Shown here: in pieces, positions 1 through 10,370 of the stretch | Numbering within the stretch: position 1 is the first letter of the stretch | How the letters are laid out: each line of letters opens with the position of its first letter | From: Didymodactylos carnosus | Lineage: Eukaryota > Rotifera > Eurotatoria > Philodinida > Philodinidae | DNA length: 20,077 nt | Assembly (NCBI GenBank): GCA_905250885.1 | Contig: CAJNOQ010003503.1 | Span: 1 to 20,077, forward strand | Direction of reading: 5' to 3' | The notes under the pieces: generated by a model | Seen by the model: the letters and a program-made list of their open reading frames with translations, nothing else | Told to the model about the DNA's origin: nothing | Databases searched by the model: none | Program-made: the position numbers and the translations under genes

Positions 1-1700
1 GAAGACCTTTTTCTAAATCAGTTTTCAACGCTGATTCAGAAAAAAATAGTTTCAACCTCTCATCTTATAATAAAACTTCAAAAAAGTCACTTCTACGCTA
101 AAGGTCATGTTTTTCGATTTTTTAGACCCTTGCAGTATTTCAGGTTTTTCTCCATGAAAAAAGGACTTTTAAACATTTTAAAGGTGATATTAATGATCAG
201 CTGAACAAGACGAATCAGAATATGTATGACAAACTGAAAAATAAAATCCACTTGAATTTTGCATTAGCTGCACGTTATCTTCGAATTTTCGACATAGAAA
301 AAGTTCTTGAAAAATTAAAAAATACATTTGTTTAATCAGCTCGAGGATCTCTATCCAACGATGTCTAATAAGACAAAAAAGAATTTTTACTGCAAGTTTG
401 TATTACACACATCTTATTCTGCTTGACGCTTTGATAAAAGTTCAATGGGAGAGGAAAGGAAAGTACTATGAGCCTCACTTAGTTTCAAGACGCTCCGCCG
501 CCTACGAAAAATAGTATCAGACCATGTGTAAGACTGGAAGAAGCGCCGTTCGTGAGATCGGAAAAAATATTTCAGGCTCACATTATTATGTACCAAAATG
601 GCCTGTGTTCTTAACAAACTGTATTATAGCACTATATATTAAGTTAACTTTTTCAAATTCTAATTAGCGTCTCTGACATCAGCGAAAAGGAAATTATTAT
701 CTAATGAAACGTTTAACTCCATAATAGATTTGTTCAATGTTTGCTCTAATTTTTTGACATTGTATGCAAAAGATTATTCTGCAAAAAACGTACAAATATG
801 TATGTCACAAAAGTAGAAAAAATACTCGTTTTTGTTGTCGTAGAGCCGTAGAATCTTTAGTAATAACATAGTAAGCGGAACCATTTCTAGTCTAACCATA
901 GGTTTACAAACGTATTTTTTTACAAAAGGATCTGTACGACCAAAAGTTTCTTGAACTAAAATTATGTGAGCAAATTCATAGCACGTCTTAAAGTGACTGA
1001 ACAAAAATGTCTTCAAAAAAAAATCTTCATTAGAAAATGATATTTATATAGTCTTCTTCTCTGTTCATACCTATATTTCACTTTTTATCAAAAAATATAC
1101 CCATCCACATAGATTAACATTCTTTTTCCGACAGATATTTTCTTATATAAAGACATGATTTATCTTTATTTCTTCACCGTTTGCAGATAGCTTCACTTCG
1201 TTCTCTTCACTTTAAGACTTTGAAAAACAATTGAAAGCGATCAGTCTTTTCTCTTCACTACTTTTTCATTATACAGTTTTTCTTTAAAAATAAATGTTAA
1301 AATTTTAAGCAACACTAAAATCACATTAAAGCACTTTTCTAGGCGTTATTAGTTCAGTACTGTAGAAGTCAAAAGTTGAATTCAACTATTCAATTATTCA
1401 ACTCTTAATTCAAATCTATATTCACTCTCACCATCACTTGTTACGAAACTTAAAAGGGTATATAGAAGTGCAACTATTTCTAAACCCTTTAAGGTTTCGT
1501 AGAAGACAAGGTGCAGTACGAAACCGTTTTAGGTGCATTGAAATGATTGATCAGTGATCATTTGTTATTGATTGATCATTTGCTTATTTCGTTATGCTTT
1601 TTTTCTACACGATTTTTTCTCGAGAAATCAAAAATTACAGAAGTTTTAGGTATTTTTGGGTTCAGTTTTCGCCGCCCTATACAATGAAAACACGCCTAAG
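1..1700. other. Noncoding AT-rich stretch with minor repeats
   Basis: I see no supportable gene here. Reading frames on both strands are short, use non-ATG starts in part, and show no recognisable domain or splice-consistent extension. Small structures are visible: a short imperfect hairpin at about 7-50 (ctaaatcag against ctgattcag), an imperfect stem at about 1442-1501 (acgaaacttaaaagggt against accctttaaggtttcgt, 15 of 17 positions pairing), and the palindrome tgatcagtgatca near 1549. None has a clear function; they may be remnants of the repeats seen further right. Confidence 0.5.
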
Positions 1701-1811
1701 CCGCTGAAATGGTCCACTTGCTCAAAGAAAAAAAACTGTTAGAATTTATGCACTTAAACGGTTTCGTAATAGACCGTTTTTTAGGGGGGCCTCACGGTTT
1801 TTTCTATCAGT

Positions 1812-2535
1812 TTGTAGAGGACACTATGAAGTGTATATTTCAAAAGTTTTTTCGGGTATCGGACCTGTAGTTAGCTGTTGAGGAAATAATTTGTTAAGTT
1901 TAGTCTCGATTATTTTCTCCATTTTTAAAATTTTCATAAAATTTTCAGATTTCTACATATAACTCCGGTTTTGATGTCAATCGATAGAGGATATCAGGTT
2001 GTATCTAGAAAAAATTCGGTCAAGCTTTCGGCCAAGTTTTGACTGAGTTATTTCGCTTTGACCGACATGATGACACTTTCGAGCAAAAAGTATTTTAAGA
2101 AAACACCTTGAACCAAATTTCGCTGGAAGAAAGCATTTCTAAGGAAAAGTATGGGTACGAAAGCTGTTCAGAATCAGATTCCCTGGAATATGAACGAGAG
2201 ATTTTTCAAAATTCGTTAAACTTGATTTTAAATTAAAAAATACGGTTTTTAAAATTTAGTAAAATATAATTTAAAAGTCCAATTTAACCAATCTTAAAAA
2301 ATTCCTCGTTCATATTCCAGGGAGTCTGATTCTGAACAACTTTCGCACCCACACGTTTCTTTGGAAATGCTTCCTACGAGCGAAATTTGATTCAAGGTGT
2401 TGTAAAAATATTGCTAAGATATGCTAAAAGTTAGAGAACATTTTTAGTTTTGAACTTTTTTGTTAAATTTTCCCAGGTTGTAGAGGACACTTCGACGTAT
2501 ATGTTCTGAAGTCTTTCTGGCTTACTGACTTTGTC
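1812..2535. repeat. Diverged direct repeat pair flanking a hairpin
   Basis: A segment starting near 1814 (ttgtagaggacact...) recurs near 2481 (ttgtagaggacacttcg...) and stays alignable for about 50 bp, including the following gta tat tt..aag pattern. The copies lie on either side of the strong hairpin at 2102-2401. This suggests either a composite element whose ends are direct repeats, or two members of one dispersed family. A reverse-complement third copy lies at about 2995-3055. Confidence 0.5.
2102..2401. repeat. Near-perfect hairpin, arms about 140 bp, tiny loop
   Basis: Bases from about 2102 to 2238 are almost the reverse complement of about 2263 to 2401. Matching landmarks are caccttgaaccaaatttcgct against agcgaaatttgattcaaggtg at the outside, and ctggaatatgaacgag against ctcgttcatattccag nearer the loop. 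The loop is only about 25 bases. Arm identity is high by eye, with scattered single substitutions, so this is one of the younger or better-kept inverted repeats here. It has no coding capacity. It may be a foldback-type miniature transposable element; no clear target-site duplication was found. Confidence 0.8.
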
Positions 2536-3047
2536 CGACTGAGAAAAAAATTAATTACTTAAAAAAATTTTGTTAAATTTTCGAGCACGGGGCTGTTAGA
2601 AAAAAGTTCTAATGAATGCATTGAGTTCTAAAACTTTTAAGTTATCCAGGCTTCTAGCCCGTGAAATTCTCTACTAGGTAAGGTATCGCTTAAATTCTAT
2701 TGTTGAATCCTTATTTTGCAAATGGGATTGTAATCTAGTAGAGTAGGCTAAATTAAGCTTAAATTAATTTAGTTAGTTTAGCCTCATTAATTAGCGTTAA
2801 TTAGTCAATAACAGGAAGAAAAGAACAAAACTCTTTACATATTGTCTCGCAGTAAATATTCTCCACACATTTCTTTGTCGATCTAGGCAAGAACCAAGTT
2901 TTTATGATGAATGGAGAATGGACAGGAATGTTTTTAATAATAGTCCCTTGTTCAAAAACTTACAATATTTTTTTAAGTAATTAATTTTTTTCTCAGCCAA
3001 ATAATGTCAGTAAGGCCAGAAAACTTCAGGACGTATACTTCGAAGTA
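2480..3047. repeat. Inverted repeat, arms about 125 bp
   Basis: The left arm at about 2480-2612 pairs with the right arm at about 2925-3047. The clearest match is a run of about 30 bases: left gagaaaaaaattaattac at 2543 onward, right the reverse complement gtaattaatttttttctc ending near 2995. Outer parts (gaggacacttcgacgtata against tatacttcgaagtatcctc) and inner parts are more diverged. The spacer, roughly 2613-2924, contains a small palindromic patch (aggctaaa...tttagcct, about 2746-2783). No protein is encoded. It adjoins the hairpin at 2102-2401 and may be part of the same composite element. Confidence 0.7.
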
Positions 3048-3065
3048 TCCTCTTCAAAGTGCGAA

Positions 3066-4340
3066 CGTTGGAGGAAAATCTAAATGAGAGATGATCCCCC
3101 TTAAGTCGATCATGAGTATTTATTATTGAATATGATGTACGTACGCATTATTTTGTTCAGACTACATTTATTTTACTAATTAAGTGTCAATATGTAAATA
3201 TGACGAATCGTGCATGTAAAAAATGTCTCCTTATAAGTGTGTAAGTAAAGTGAAAAATTATCTCTTTTCGAAACTGTTCTCGCTTTCTGGTCCCGTTCTC
3301 TGAGCAGTTCCTGAGAACGGGTGGAAAGAACTAGTTTCAAGTTCTTTTTAGAAATTTGAGATAAAATAAAACTGTTGAAGTTAGTTACATTAACTTTGTT
3401 TAGTTCACTAAACGCACCATCTACCTTTGGCGCACTAAATAAAGCCAAAATTTTTTGGACTTCACCGGTTTTATTTTACTTTGAATTCTTGAAAAGAACT
3501 GGTAACCATTTGTTGTTGTTTTGAAAAGAGAGTTCGTCAGTTTTTGTTGTTTGTAGAAACGAGAACGGCTAATCAGTTATCGTTCAAAAGAAATGAACTG
3601 GTATCCATTAATTCTCATGATGAAAATGGCAATTCTTATGAACAAATGTTCACATGTATTGTCTAAAAGCGAAAAATGGCAGCTGCAATGCGAAAAATGC
3701 ACTAGATGTGTTGCTCTTATTTGTTTGAGTAACGTTGGTATATTGTTCGATTAGAAAAACTTTAATTAAAGATTTCAAAATATATTATGTAGCAAAAATC
3801 ATGTATCACTCACTATAGATGATGGCACCACGATTATCATTCCTGTACCTTTTAGGGTTTAGTAGTTCTTTATTCTTATTAACATCTCTGATCAAAAATA
3901 CAAACATGAAAGCAATAGGAAATCTTAACTTTGACCCACTGAGACTGAAGTGTACAGCTTTAAGTTAGATACACTACATCATATGACAACTTTTGTATTC
4001 TGGATGTTACGAATAGCTAAATGCCAATGAACTACTAGCTTATTACATGATTGTATCTGATAGGGTTCTGCGTTTGTAATATATAGGTACTATACCGCTA
4101 TTGGCTCAAAACGTAGCGGACACTGGCATCGCTTAGAGTCTCAGAATATGGATAGTTTCGTTATCAAATAATATTCGGGATTAAATGAAAAACAAAAGTA
4201 TTTAAACAAATTTATGTCTCAATGTCACTTTTAAGATTGATGATCAGTATTGACAACGTTAACACTCGTACTAGACATTTGGTGCTAAGATTTTACGCAT
4301 AGCCGCATTGTTCATACACCTAATGGAAACAAATAACAAA
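3066..4340. other. Gene-free interval left of the calcium sensor gene
   Basis: No gene is supported. The longest open stretch, on the minus strand at 3176-3448, begins at TTG rather than ATG and has no recognisable domain; it could be an isolated exon or chance. No strong repeat was noticed apart from runs of T. Confidence 0.4.
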
Positions 4341-4343
4341 CAT

Positions 4344-4349
4344 TTTATT
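4344..4349 (-). promoter_or_regulatory. Polyadenylation signal AATAAA of the calcium sensor gene
   Basis: On the minus strand the hexamer AATAAA starts 28 bases after the TAA stop of the upstream gene, in the context agaataaaatg. Its distance and strand suit a compact 3' untranslated region, so it is the likely 3' end signal of the gene at 4378-5399. Confidence 0.6.
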
Positions 4350-4377
4350 CTACAAGAATCTTGAATTTTCTTTTCTT

Positions 4378-5399
4378 TTACCCTTGAATGAACTCATGTC
4401 TCAATAATCCTCTATCTTCTTTACCACCTAATTCTTTTATTATTTCATGAGCACGTTGGTCAACATCATCATCACTTATACCCACAAGGTTAGACTAAAT
4501 TCAAATTGATGTCTAAATGCAAAATGTGTTCAATAACAGAATATAACAGACCATAGCTTGAAGCATATTCGTCATTTCTTCGATACTGATGCGACCATCA
4601 TCCGATGTATCATACCTAAAATATAGTAATGGAAGATAGTTTTTGAATATTGAATATAAAAAAGTTTCTTGCTGATGGTTTATTTCCGTGTAGTTATCCA
4701 ATATTAGTAGAAAAATGTATTCAACTCTAATATTGCCTATTTCAGTCTACGTTTTGTCACTGATTAATAAATTGATCACGTGAAGCTATTTTATTCACAT
4801 AGAAAATAGATAAATGGAAAAGTACTTACATATCAAAAGCGGCATCCAAGCGATCTTCCAAGTTACCTAACAGTAACAATAACAGCAACAGATAATAAAA
4901 TTCGTCTCAGATGATCTTAGTCATACCTTGACTACTAACAGCAACAGCCTAAGTATTCAAAAATCATTCATGCAATTCTTCATGAAAAATGATTATAGAA
5001 TTATTTAAATTACCAGTAAAAGTTCGTTAAAGTCAATGAAACCATTACGATCTTGATCTAATGTATTGAAAACATATTTAGAAAATTTATCTGGATTTCC
5101 TTGATAAAATAATTTTTGATAAACATTAGTAAATTGTGCCTGATCTAATTGTCCCGATGGACAGTCACGAATAAAACCCTATAGTTTGACCCATTTTATT
5201 TCAAATTTATGACATTGAGAAAAGTTACTTACAGAATGCCATTCGTAGATTTCTACGTAAAAATATGAAGTAGTCTAAAGACATTTTGACAGATAAAATA
5301 CTTACCTTGTTCATTGAACTTTGTATTTACTTTTAACAGAGAAATTTGTTTTACTGTTAAATCAACTGTCGATGCAGCTTTTACACTTGTAATACCCAT
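4378..5399 (-). CDS. Neuronal calcium sensor / recoverin-family EF-hand protein
   Basis: Seven exons on the minus strand: 5399-5306, 5252-5233, 5178-5014, 4948-4927, 4866-4830, 4615-4552 and 4494-4378. Splice phases join exactly into 172 residues, ATG to TAA. Five donors are gtaag/gtaat/gtatg types; the last is a weaker gtctgt. Introns are 53, 54, 65, 60, 214 and 57 bp. The N-terminal helix is followed by the degenerate EF-hand 1 with the family hallmark CPSG (residues 44-47). EF-hand 2 has a canonical loop DQDRNGFIDFNE (79-90), and EF-hand 3 has DTSDDGRISIEE (115-126), both with acidic positions 1, 3, 5 and 12. EF-hand 4 is degenerate (GGKEDRGLLRHE) and the protein ends early; relatives are about 190 residues. 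Gly2 follows Met as in myristoylated sensors, but valine at position 6 departs from the usual myristoylation pattern. Known family role: intracellular Ca2+ sensing and regulation of membrane targets. The exact subfamily (NCS-1, KChIP or a rotifer branch) is unsure. Confidence 0.88.
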
Positions 5400-6315
5400 A
5401 CTACTGTTTGTTATTTTTAACAGCTGTTTTTTTATGAGAATAAGGACTATATTGACTACTTATTTCGCCACGAACACGCGAATTTATCACACGTTGTCAT
5501 GCATGAGTGATTAAAACGAGAAATGTCGCATTTCAGTTAAATACCTTTTGCTGTTACATGTTTTATATCCAAAAAGGAATATAGTTAGATTCAATTCTAC
5601 TAGATGTATTGCACTCTGTCTCGTGTTTGCTGTCCTATCTAAAATAGCTGTTAGCGGGTTCGATTTAAAATGAAGATAATACGGCTGCTTGATTATTTTT
5701 ACGCTTTTGAAATGTCTAAATATACTGTTAATGTTAAATACAAAATTGAGCAGATAAATACGATAAAACACAATATTCGACAGATTTGGACGACAAGTTG
5801 ATAGTAAAATGGAAGATATATTCAAACGTATCAATTATTACACAAAATTTCAGAGATTTTATGTAGTAATTCATGCTAGAATTTTAGTTGGAATTAGCAA
5901 GATTAATTAATATTAACTAATTAGACTATATTAAAAAGATTAATCAGTATTTGTTGTATTTAGTTTCAATACTAGTTACTGATTAACTTAGTAAAATTTA
6001 GCGAGACATGCGCACAACTATCTTCGCCTACTGAGATCTTCTTGAGTATTCAATAAATCTGATAGTTGTTAGATGGGATTTGACCACTATAAACAGATTT
6101 TTTAATACGTTATCAACATCCGATGGTTTTGGATCAGTAAATGCCAATTTTCATTAAAGCTATGCTGATGCTGTATGGTGAATTGAAGTAAAAATGATAT
6201 TTTAAAGAAAAGTTACGCATATTTTTTTCCAGCTCGCTTTGGTTGATTGCCTTTATATGAGTCTTGTGAAAGAACGGGGCACGATAAGTGCCAAAATCGG
6301 TCCACGATCAAATCC
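5400..6315. other. Upstream region of the calcium sensor gene, no gene seen
   Basis: This interval should hold the promoter of the minus-strand EF-hand gene. Just before its ATG the minus strand reads cagtagt then ATG, so AG dinucleotides lie within a few bases of the start. That would allow a spliced or trans-spliced short leader, but this is weak. Frames at 5314-5514 (+) and 5511-5834 (-) lack domains. The stretch at about 5880-5990 is rich in ttaat/attaa motifs and looks like degenerate low-complexity sequence. Confidence 0.35.
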
Positions 6316-7762
6316 GATAGAGAATTTCGCGGACTACAAAGTGATATATAAGACAGTCACAAGAAAATGTAACTGGGCAGTCTAAGGTTCGAAATACTCG
6401 GTAGCATGGCAGGAAACCGGTGTGTCAACGGCGTTCATGGTTATAATATCCACTTATTTACTTGTTAACCACTCTACTTTTTACATCGTTCGACAGAGAC
6501 TTTCACGGGTTACAAAATGAGCTAGAGAGCATTATTTCAAAAGTTTGTCTTCGTAGATGTATTGGACAAATACTTGACGGATATCGCGATTTTTGTCCTA
6601 TAGTAGAAAGCACGTAAAAATGGTTATAATTTCTTCTACAGGCAGAGATTTTTAGCATCGTTTGTATGTAGAAAGATGCAGAATTGAAAGGCTACAGAAT
6701 AAGGTGTAACGTATTCTTTCGAATGCTAATTTTTGCAGATGCAGAGGCAAGATATCCAACACATGCAGTAATTTTGACCTATTACGGAATGATGAATGAG
6801 ATACGGTGTTGTACACGAAATGGGAGCCGAAATGCTTATCATGTAGAAAGTGCAGCTTTTAAGTGCTTCAAATTGAAACGCATCAAGTGCTTTTGAAAGT
6901 GTGCTGTTAAGCATTGATATACTGAATAATATATGCCTGTCGCGATTTGTCTTTACGGGGTCTCTCAAACTATTGAGCCATCTTTTATTTTCAGTTTTTC
7001 TCCTAGAAGATATTAGCTACAATGAATCTGGGGAAAAATTTGAATAGCTCAAGGAGTTTTCAGTCTGATCTGTGACAAATAAAGATTCCATTAAAGTTTC
7101 TGAAGCTCAGGTCTCTGGAAAACCGAAACCCTAGAAAACTCAATCCACGAATTCGAGTGATGTCTTTCTTGTAACAGCCTCATCGTGTACAGAAGAGATT
7201 CGTGAGCAAATCAAGATGCTCCTGAACTCAAGATGCAGCGCAGTTTTATCAAAAAGCATTCAATTTAGGAAAGGCCCTATCTCAACAAAATCAGTAAAAT
7301 TAATCGGAAAACTGTTTTATATCTTTTTTTCGATAAGTGTACTAAATTTAGGACTTAAAAGAATACGTTATACCTCATTCTGTAGCCTTTTCAATTCTGC
7401 ATCTTTCTACATACAAACGATGCTAAAAATCTCTGCCTGTAGAAGAAATTATAACCATTTTTACGTGCTTTCTACTATAGGACAAAAATCGCGATATCCG
7501 TCAAGTATTTGTCCAATACATCTACGAAGACAAACTTTTGAAATAATGCTCTCTAGCTCATTTTGTAACCCGTGAAAGTCTCTGTCGAACGATGTAAAAA
7601 GTAGAGTGGTTAACAAGTAAATAAGTGGATATTATAACCATGAACGCCGTTGACACACCGGTTTCCTGCCATGCTACCGACTATTTCGAACCTTAGACTG
7701 CCCAGTTACATTTTCTTGTGACTGTCTTATATATCACTTTGTAGTCCGCGAAATTCTCTATC
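6316..7762. repeat. Long inverted repeat (foldback-like), arms about 415 bp
   Basis: The left arm, about 6316-6735, is the reverse complement of about 7343-7762, with a spacer of about 600 bp. Sharp landmarks are gatagagaatttcgcggac at 6316 against gtccgcgaaattctctatc ending at 7762, and ggctacagaat at 6689 against attctgtagcc near 7378. Identity is very high by eye through the middle of the arms and decays at the inner edge. Frames of 70-119 codons lie in the arms and spacer, but the two arms mirror one another and no domain is recognisable, so I do not call genes. Within each arm two copies of a unit of about 177 bp can be seen. The likeliest explanation is a non-autonomous foldback element or an inverted duplication of a tandem repeat. 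Confidence 0.85.
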
Positions 7763-7960
7763 TAATGATATAGAAAGTAGTGTCGCTAAGGACAAATTAA
7801 ATGGATGGTACAAACATGAATGAGGTTGACCTATCAGTTTGCTGAGATAGCATCGAGTGTTTCGGATCTTAGACTGGCCAGTTATGTTTTCTTACGACTG
7901 TCTTATATATCGTTTTGTAGTTCGTGAAATTATCTGTCGAACGGTGTATAATAGTTGATA
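7562..7960. repeat. Diverged tandem repeat, unit about 176 bp
   Basis: Unit starts are visible at about 7562 (ttgtaacccgtgaaagtctc), 7739 (ttgtagtccgcgaaattctc) and 7914 (ttgtagttcgtgaaattatc), spacings of 177 and 175 bp. Shared internal landmarks are cttagactg.ccagtta near 7690 and 7869, followed by tttctt.tgactgtcttatatatc. The third unit is cut short. The first two units overlap the right arm of the inverted repeat ending at 7762, so the array extends beyond the hairpin boundary. A satellite-like origin is possible. Confidence 0.7.
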
Positions 7961-9374
7961 TTTGCTCTAGGTAAAAGAGGTGGAATAATGAAGATACTTT
8001 GACTAAATGTCATTTAATCAGGGACGAGTTTTTTTTTCTAAAATGTTTCGAAGGGCGCTGAAAATGATTTTTAAGGTGTAAAAATATGTTAGGATTAATC
8101 GCGTACGAAAACTGCATCGGATGAGTTAACATAAGACTGATTTGAGCGTGGGCCGATTTGGCTCTTAGCGTTCTCCGTCCTTTGTAAAATCATAAATGCG
8201 GAAAATGGCTTCAGGTTCACTGGCGTTATCTGATAATGCGCGTAATACATGCCCTGTCACGATAATTAGCTTTTTGAATCACTACTCTCCTCTTAACGTG
8301 GCAGAGACTTTGTCCGCTATTTTAAATCAAGTTAAAACGTGTGTAACTCATTGAATTCCTTTTTCGATTCAGTGAAAATGAAAAGTTATATGTGATTTTT
8401 TTACTTACTCTTATCTGTAAAAAAGAGATTTGTATTATCTTCTTTATTTCACTCGTAACAAGATATTTATTACCTCCATATTGTAAATTAAGAGAGAAAA
8501 AATGTTCGACACTATTATACTTTTCCTCTGATAAAGCATTGGTATCTAAAATAAACATTGTTGGAGTAATCCAGTGTCTCTACATCATTTCCTGATTGTC
8601 TTAACAAATTCACAGTTTTTCGATGCAAAAGCAGGACGAGTGAGCTTTTCTCTGATTATATTAACGGAATGGCGATTGCTAGCTCCAGATGTGCCACTAA
8701 ACAGCTATTATCGCTTTCTAAAAGTGTCAACCAGGGCTATTGACAACTTCCTCCATTAGAAAGTGGCATTTCGAGGTACTGCCACCTTCTACCTTACTAC
8801 TGTGTTAGAAGGTAGCGATAGCTCAAATTGACATCTTCTAAAACAGTACTATGCATCAAGGTGGCAATAGCTCTAGCTGGTACCCATCGCAGGTAGCAAT
8901 AGCTTCTTGGTGATCCTTATATTAATACGATGATACTCAGCACAAAGGACAGTTTTGTCTCAAAAGATCTTCAGTCGTTCATTCTGACAATCAGAGACTG
9001 AATGACAGCCTTTCGGGCACCAAGGCTCTAAATTCTCCTATTATTTGCAAATTTGTCCTGAAGACCGTCAGATTTTTAGTTTTAGTCCAAAATGTGTACT
9101 TCTTTGGAGTGAGGATCTCATCTTCTTTTTTTGCATTGTTCGAGTCAAAGCTAAGTAAGGATGATCGGTTTTGGACGCCGTTTTCACAAACTGAACTATG
9201 ATTCCTGAGGCGGTTATAGGTTTTTCCGAAACTATCATATTATTGGTTTGTGTATTTCTTTTTACATTCAGACTTCTTCATTTTACTTCCCAATCTGAGC
9301 TTATGCTTCAACATCTCAGATTGAATTCTTGCATACTGAAGTTTAAGTGTTAAATGTTGGCATAAAAACATTGC
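7961..9374. other. Gene-free interval with local degenerate repeats
   Basis: No gene is supported. At about 8810-8910 the motif aggtagcgatagctc recurs as aggtggcaatagctc and aggtagcaatagctt, with an inverted relative (gattgctagct) near 8674, so a short degenerate repeat cluster lies at about 8670-8910. Frames at 8322-8558 (-), 8392-8595 (+) and 8574-8759 (+) have no recognisable protein features. Confidence 0.35.
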
Positions 9375-9410
9375 CACGTGATATAAAATGTTTCTATTTC
9401 AATTGAGATA
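9375..9410 (+). promoter_or_regulatory. E-box and TATA-like motif next to the membrane protein start
   Basis: CACGTG at 9375-9380 is directly followed by ATATAAAA at 9381-9388, only 22 bases before the ATG at 9411. If this is a real TATA element the 5' leader would be nearly absent. Alternatively the pyrimidine-rich tttctatttcaattgag (9391-9407), ending in AG three bases before the ATG, could be a 3' splice site for an upstream leader or a trans-spliced leader. The sequence cannot decide between these. Confidence 0.3.
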
Positions 9411-9998
9411 ATGTATAACAAAATACTGCAAAAAGAACTACATACATCTTCAACCAAAAGAGATGGTTCTCTGTCAGATTTAATCATACTTGATGATGAT
9501 AATTCTCGTGGAATGTTATACACTAAACATAAACAACGTGAACACCGATCAACTAGAATTCATCTATTATTATATGGATCAAGAAAAACTAATCTACTAT
9601 TAATAGCAATAATTGTATTTCTAATTTCAATTATTCAGATTGGTTTAGCTTGGTATAATCATAAAAGAGTATTGATTATAAAACTGATAATTGTTACAAG
9701 TGAATGTTTATTGGTTATTGTTGGTTGTATTACTGGTTTTGGCTTTGCTCTGATTTATTTTCGAAGAAAAGATTCAAAGTTAAAATTGTTGAATCGTATA
9801 ATTCTAATTTTACTTATTATTAATTTATTGATAGGAACTATTTTTACTTTATTCTTATTTGATATGTTTAACAGAGATTCTCAAGTATTAAAAAATTATC
9901 CTTTGACAAAGAGTTTAACCGACAAAAAACGACAGCAACCAATAGGAAAATATTGTCCAGGTAGATCTTTACATATTGATATAATCTCTTTTGTTTGA
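9411..9998 (+). CDS. Multi-pass membrane protein of unknown family
   Basis: A single open frame of 195 codons from ATG to TGA, clearly longer than other frames nearby. The N-terminal 59 residues are polar and basic (KHKQREHRSTR at 39-49) and probably cytoplasmic. Three hydrophobic segments follow at about 61-81, 93-117 and 127-151, the second ending in the basic cluster YFRRK (116-120). The C-terminal tail is polar, with KKRQQ at 172-176. The layout resembles four-pass proteins that have lost or spliced off the last helix. A gtagat after residue 184 (donor-like, near 9961) could join a further exon, but none was identified, so the last 11 residues are uncertain. I do not recognise the family and propose no function beyond membrane location. 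Regularly alternating hydrophobic segments and codon use like the other two genes support a real gene. Confidence 0.62.
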   Translation: MYNKILQKELHTSSTKRDGSLSDLIILDDDNSRGMLYTKHKQREHRSTRIHLLLYGSRKTNLLLIAIIVFLISIIQIGLAWYNHKRVLIIKLIIVTSECLLVIVGCITGFGFALIYFRRKDSKLKLLNRIILILLIINLLIGTIFTLFLFDMFNRDSQVLKNYPLTKSLTDKKRQQPIGKYCPGRSLHIDIISFV

Positions 9999-10269
9999 AA
10001 AGAAAAATAGTAAATAGAGATCCAGCAAAAATTGAAGTCGTTATCTCAGAGATTATATGATATCAATTTTTAAAAAATTTCTGAAAACAGTATAAAAAAC
10101 TAAAGAATCACATAAGATGAAGGAGAAAGTAAGGCTGTATCGCTGTTTGGTCACAATTAACATAAACTGCACGAGAGAAAAAGAGATTTTCTGCTTATTT
10201 AGATACTGGCGAGCTTGCAAGTGCAATTGTGTTTTAATTTCAAGAATTAAACTGACGAGGATAGAACCC

Positions 10270-10370
10270 TATAGTGCAAATTGTTTTTTCAATGTAACTA
10301 GGTGCACTAAAATGCCCCGTGAATTATTGTAATGAGGGCATTGTTTCGAATTCGTAACAACATTGTCGAC
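10270..10370. repeat. Dispersed repeat, copy 1 (copy 2 at about 12505-12580)
   Basis: The segment tgcaaattgttttttcaatg near 10276 matches tgcaaattattttttcaatg near 12510; both continue with .aactaggtg and, about 50 bases on, with tttcgaat. Both copies are in the same orientation. They flank the foldback element at 10861-11769 at a distance, but nothing shows that the two are linked. Confidence 0.55.

Noticed and set aside
774..1016. Eighty-codon minus-strand frame as a gene or transposon fragment
   Set aside because: No motif could be recognised and the flanking sequence gives no continuation; length is within chance expectation.
3176..3448. Ninety-codon minus-strand frame as a small gene
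   Set aside because: It starts at TTG, not ATG, has no recognisable domain or signal, and no splice-consistent extension was found.
4378..4494. Fourth functional EF-hand in the calcium sensor
   Set aside because: The loop region GGKEDRGLLRHE lacks an acidic first residue and the normal spacing of ligands, so it is a degenerate remnant.
7216..7575. The 119-codon plus-strand frame as a gene
   Set aside because: Much of it lies in the right arm of the inverted repeat at 6316-7762, the mirror arm is not open in the same way, and no protein family is recognisable.
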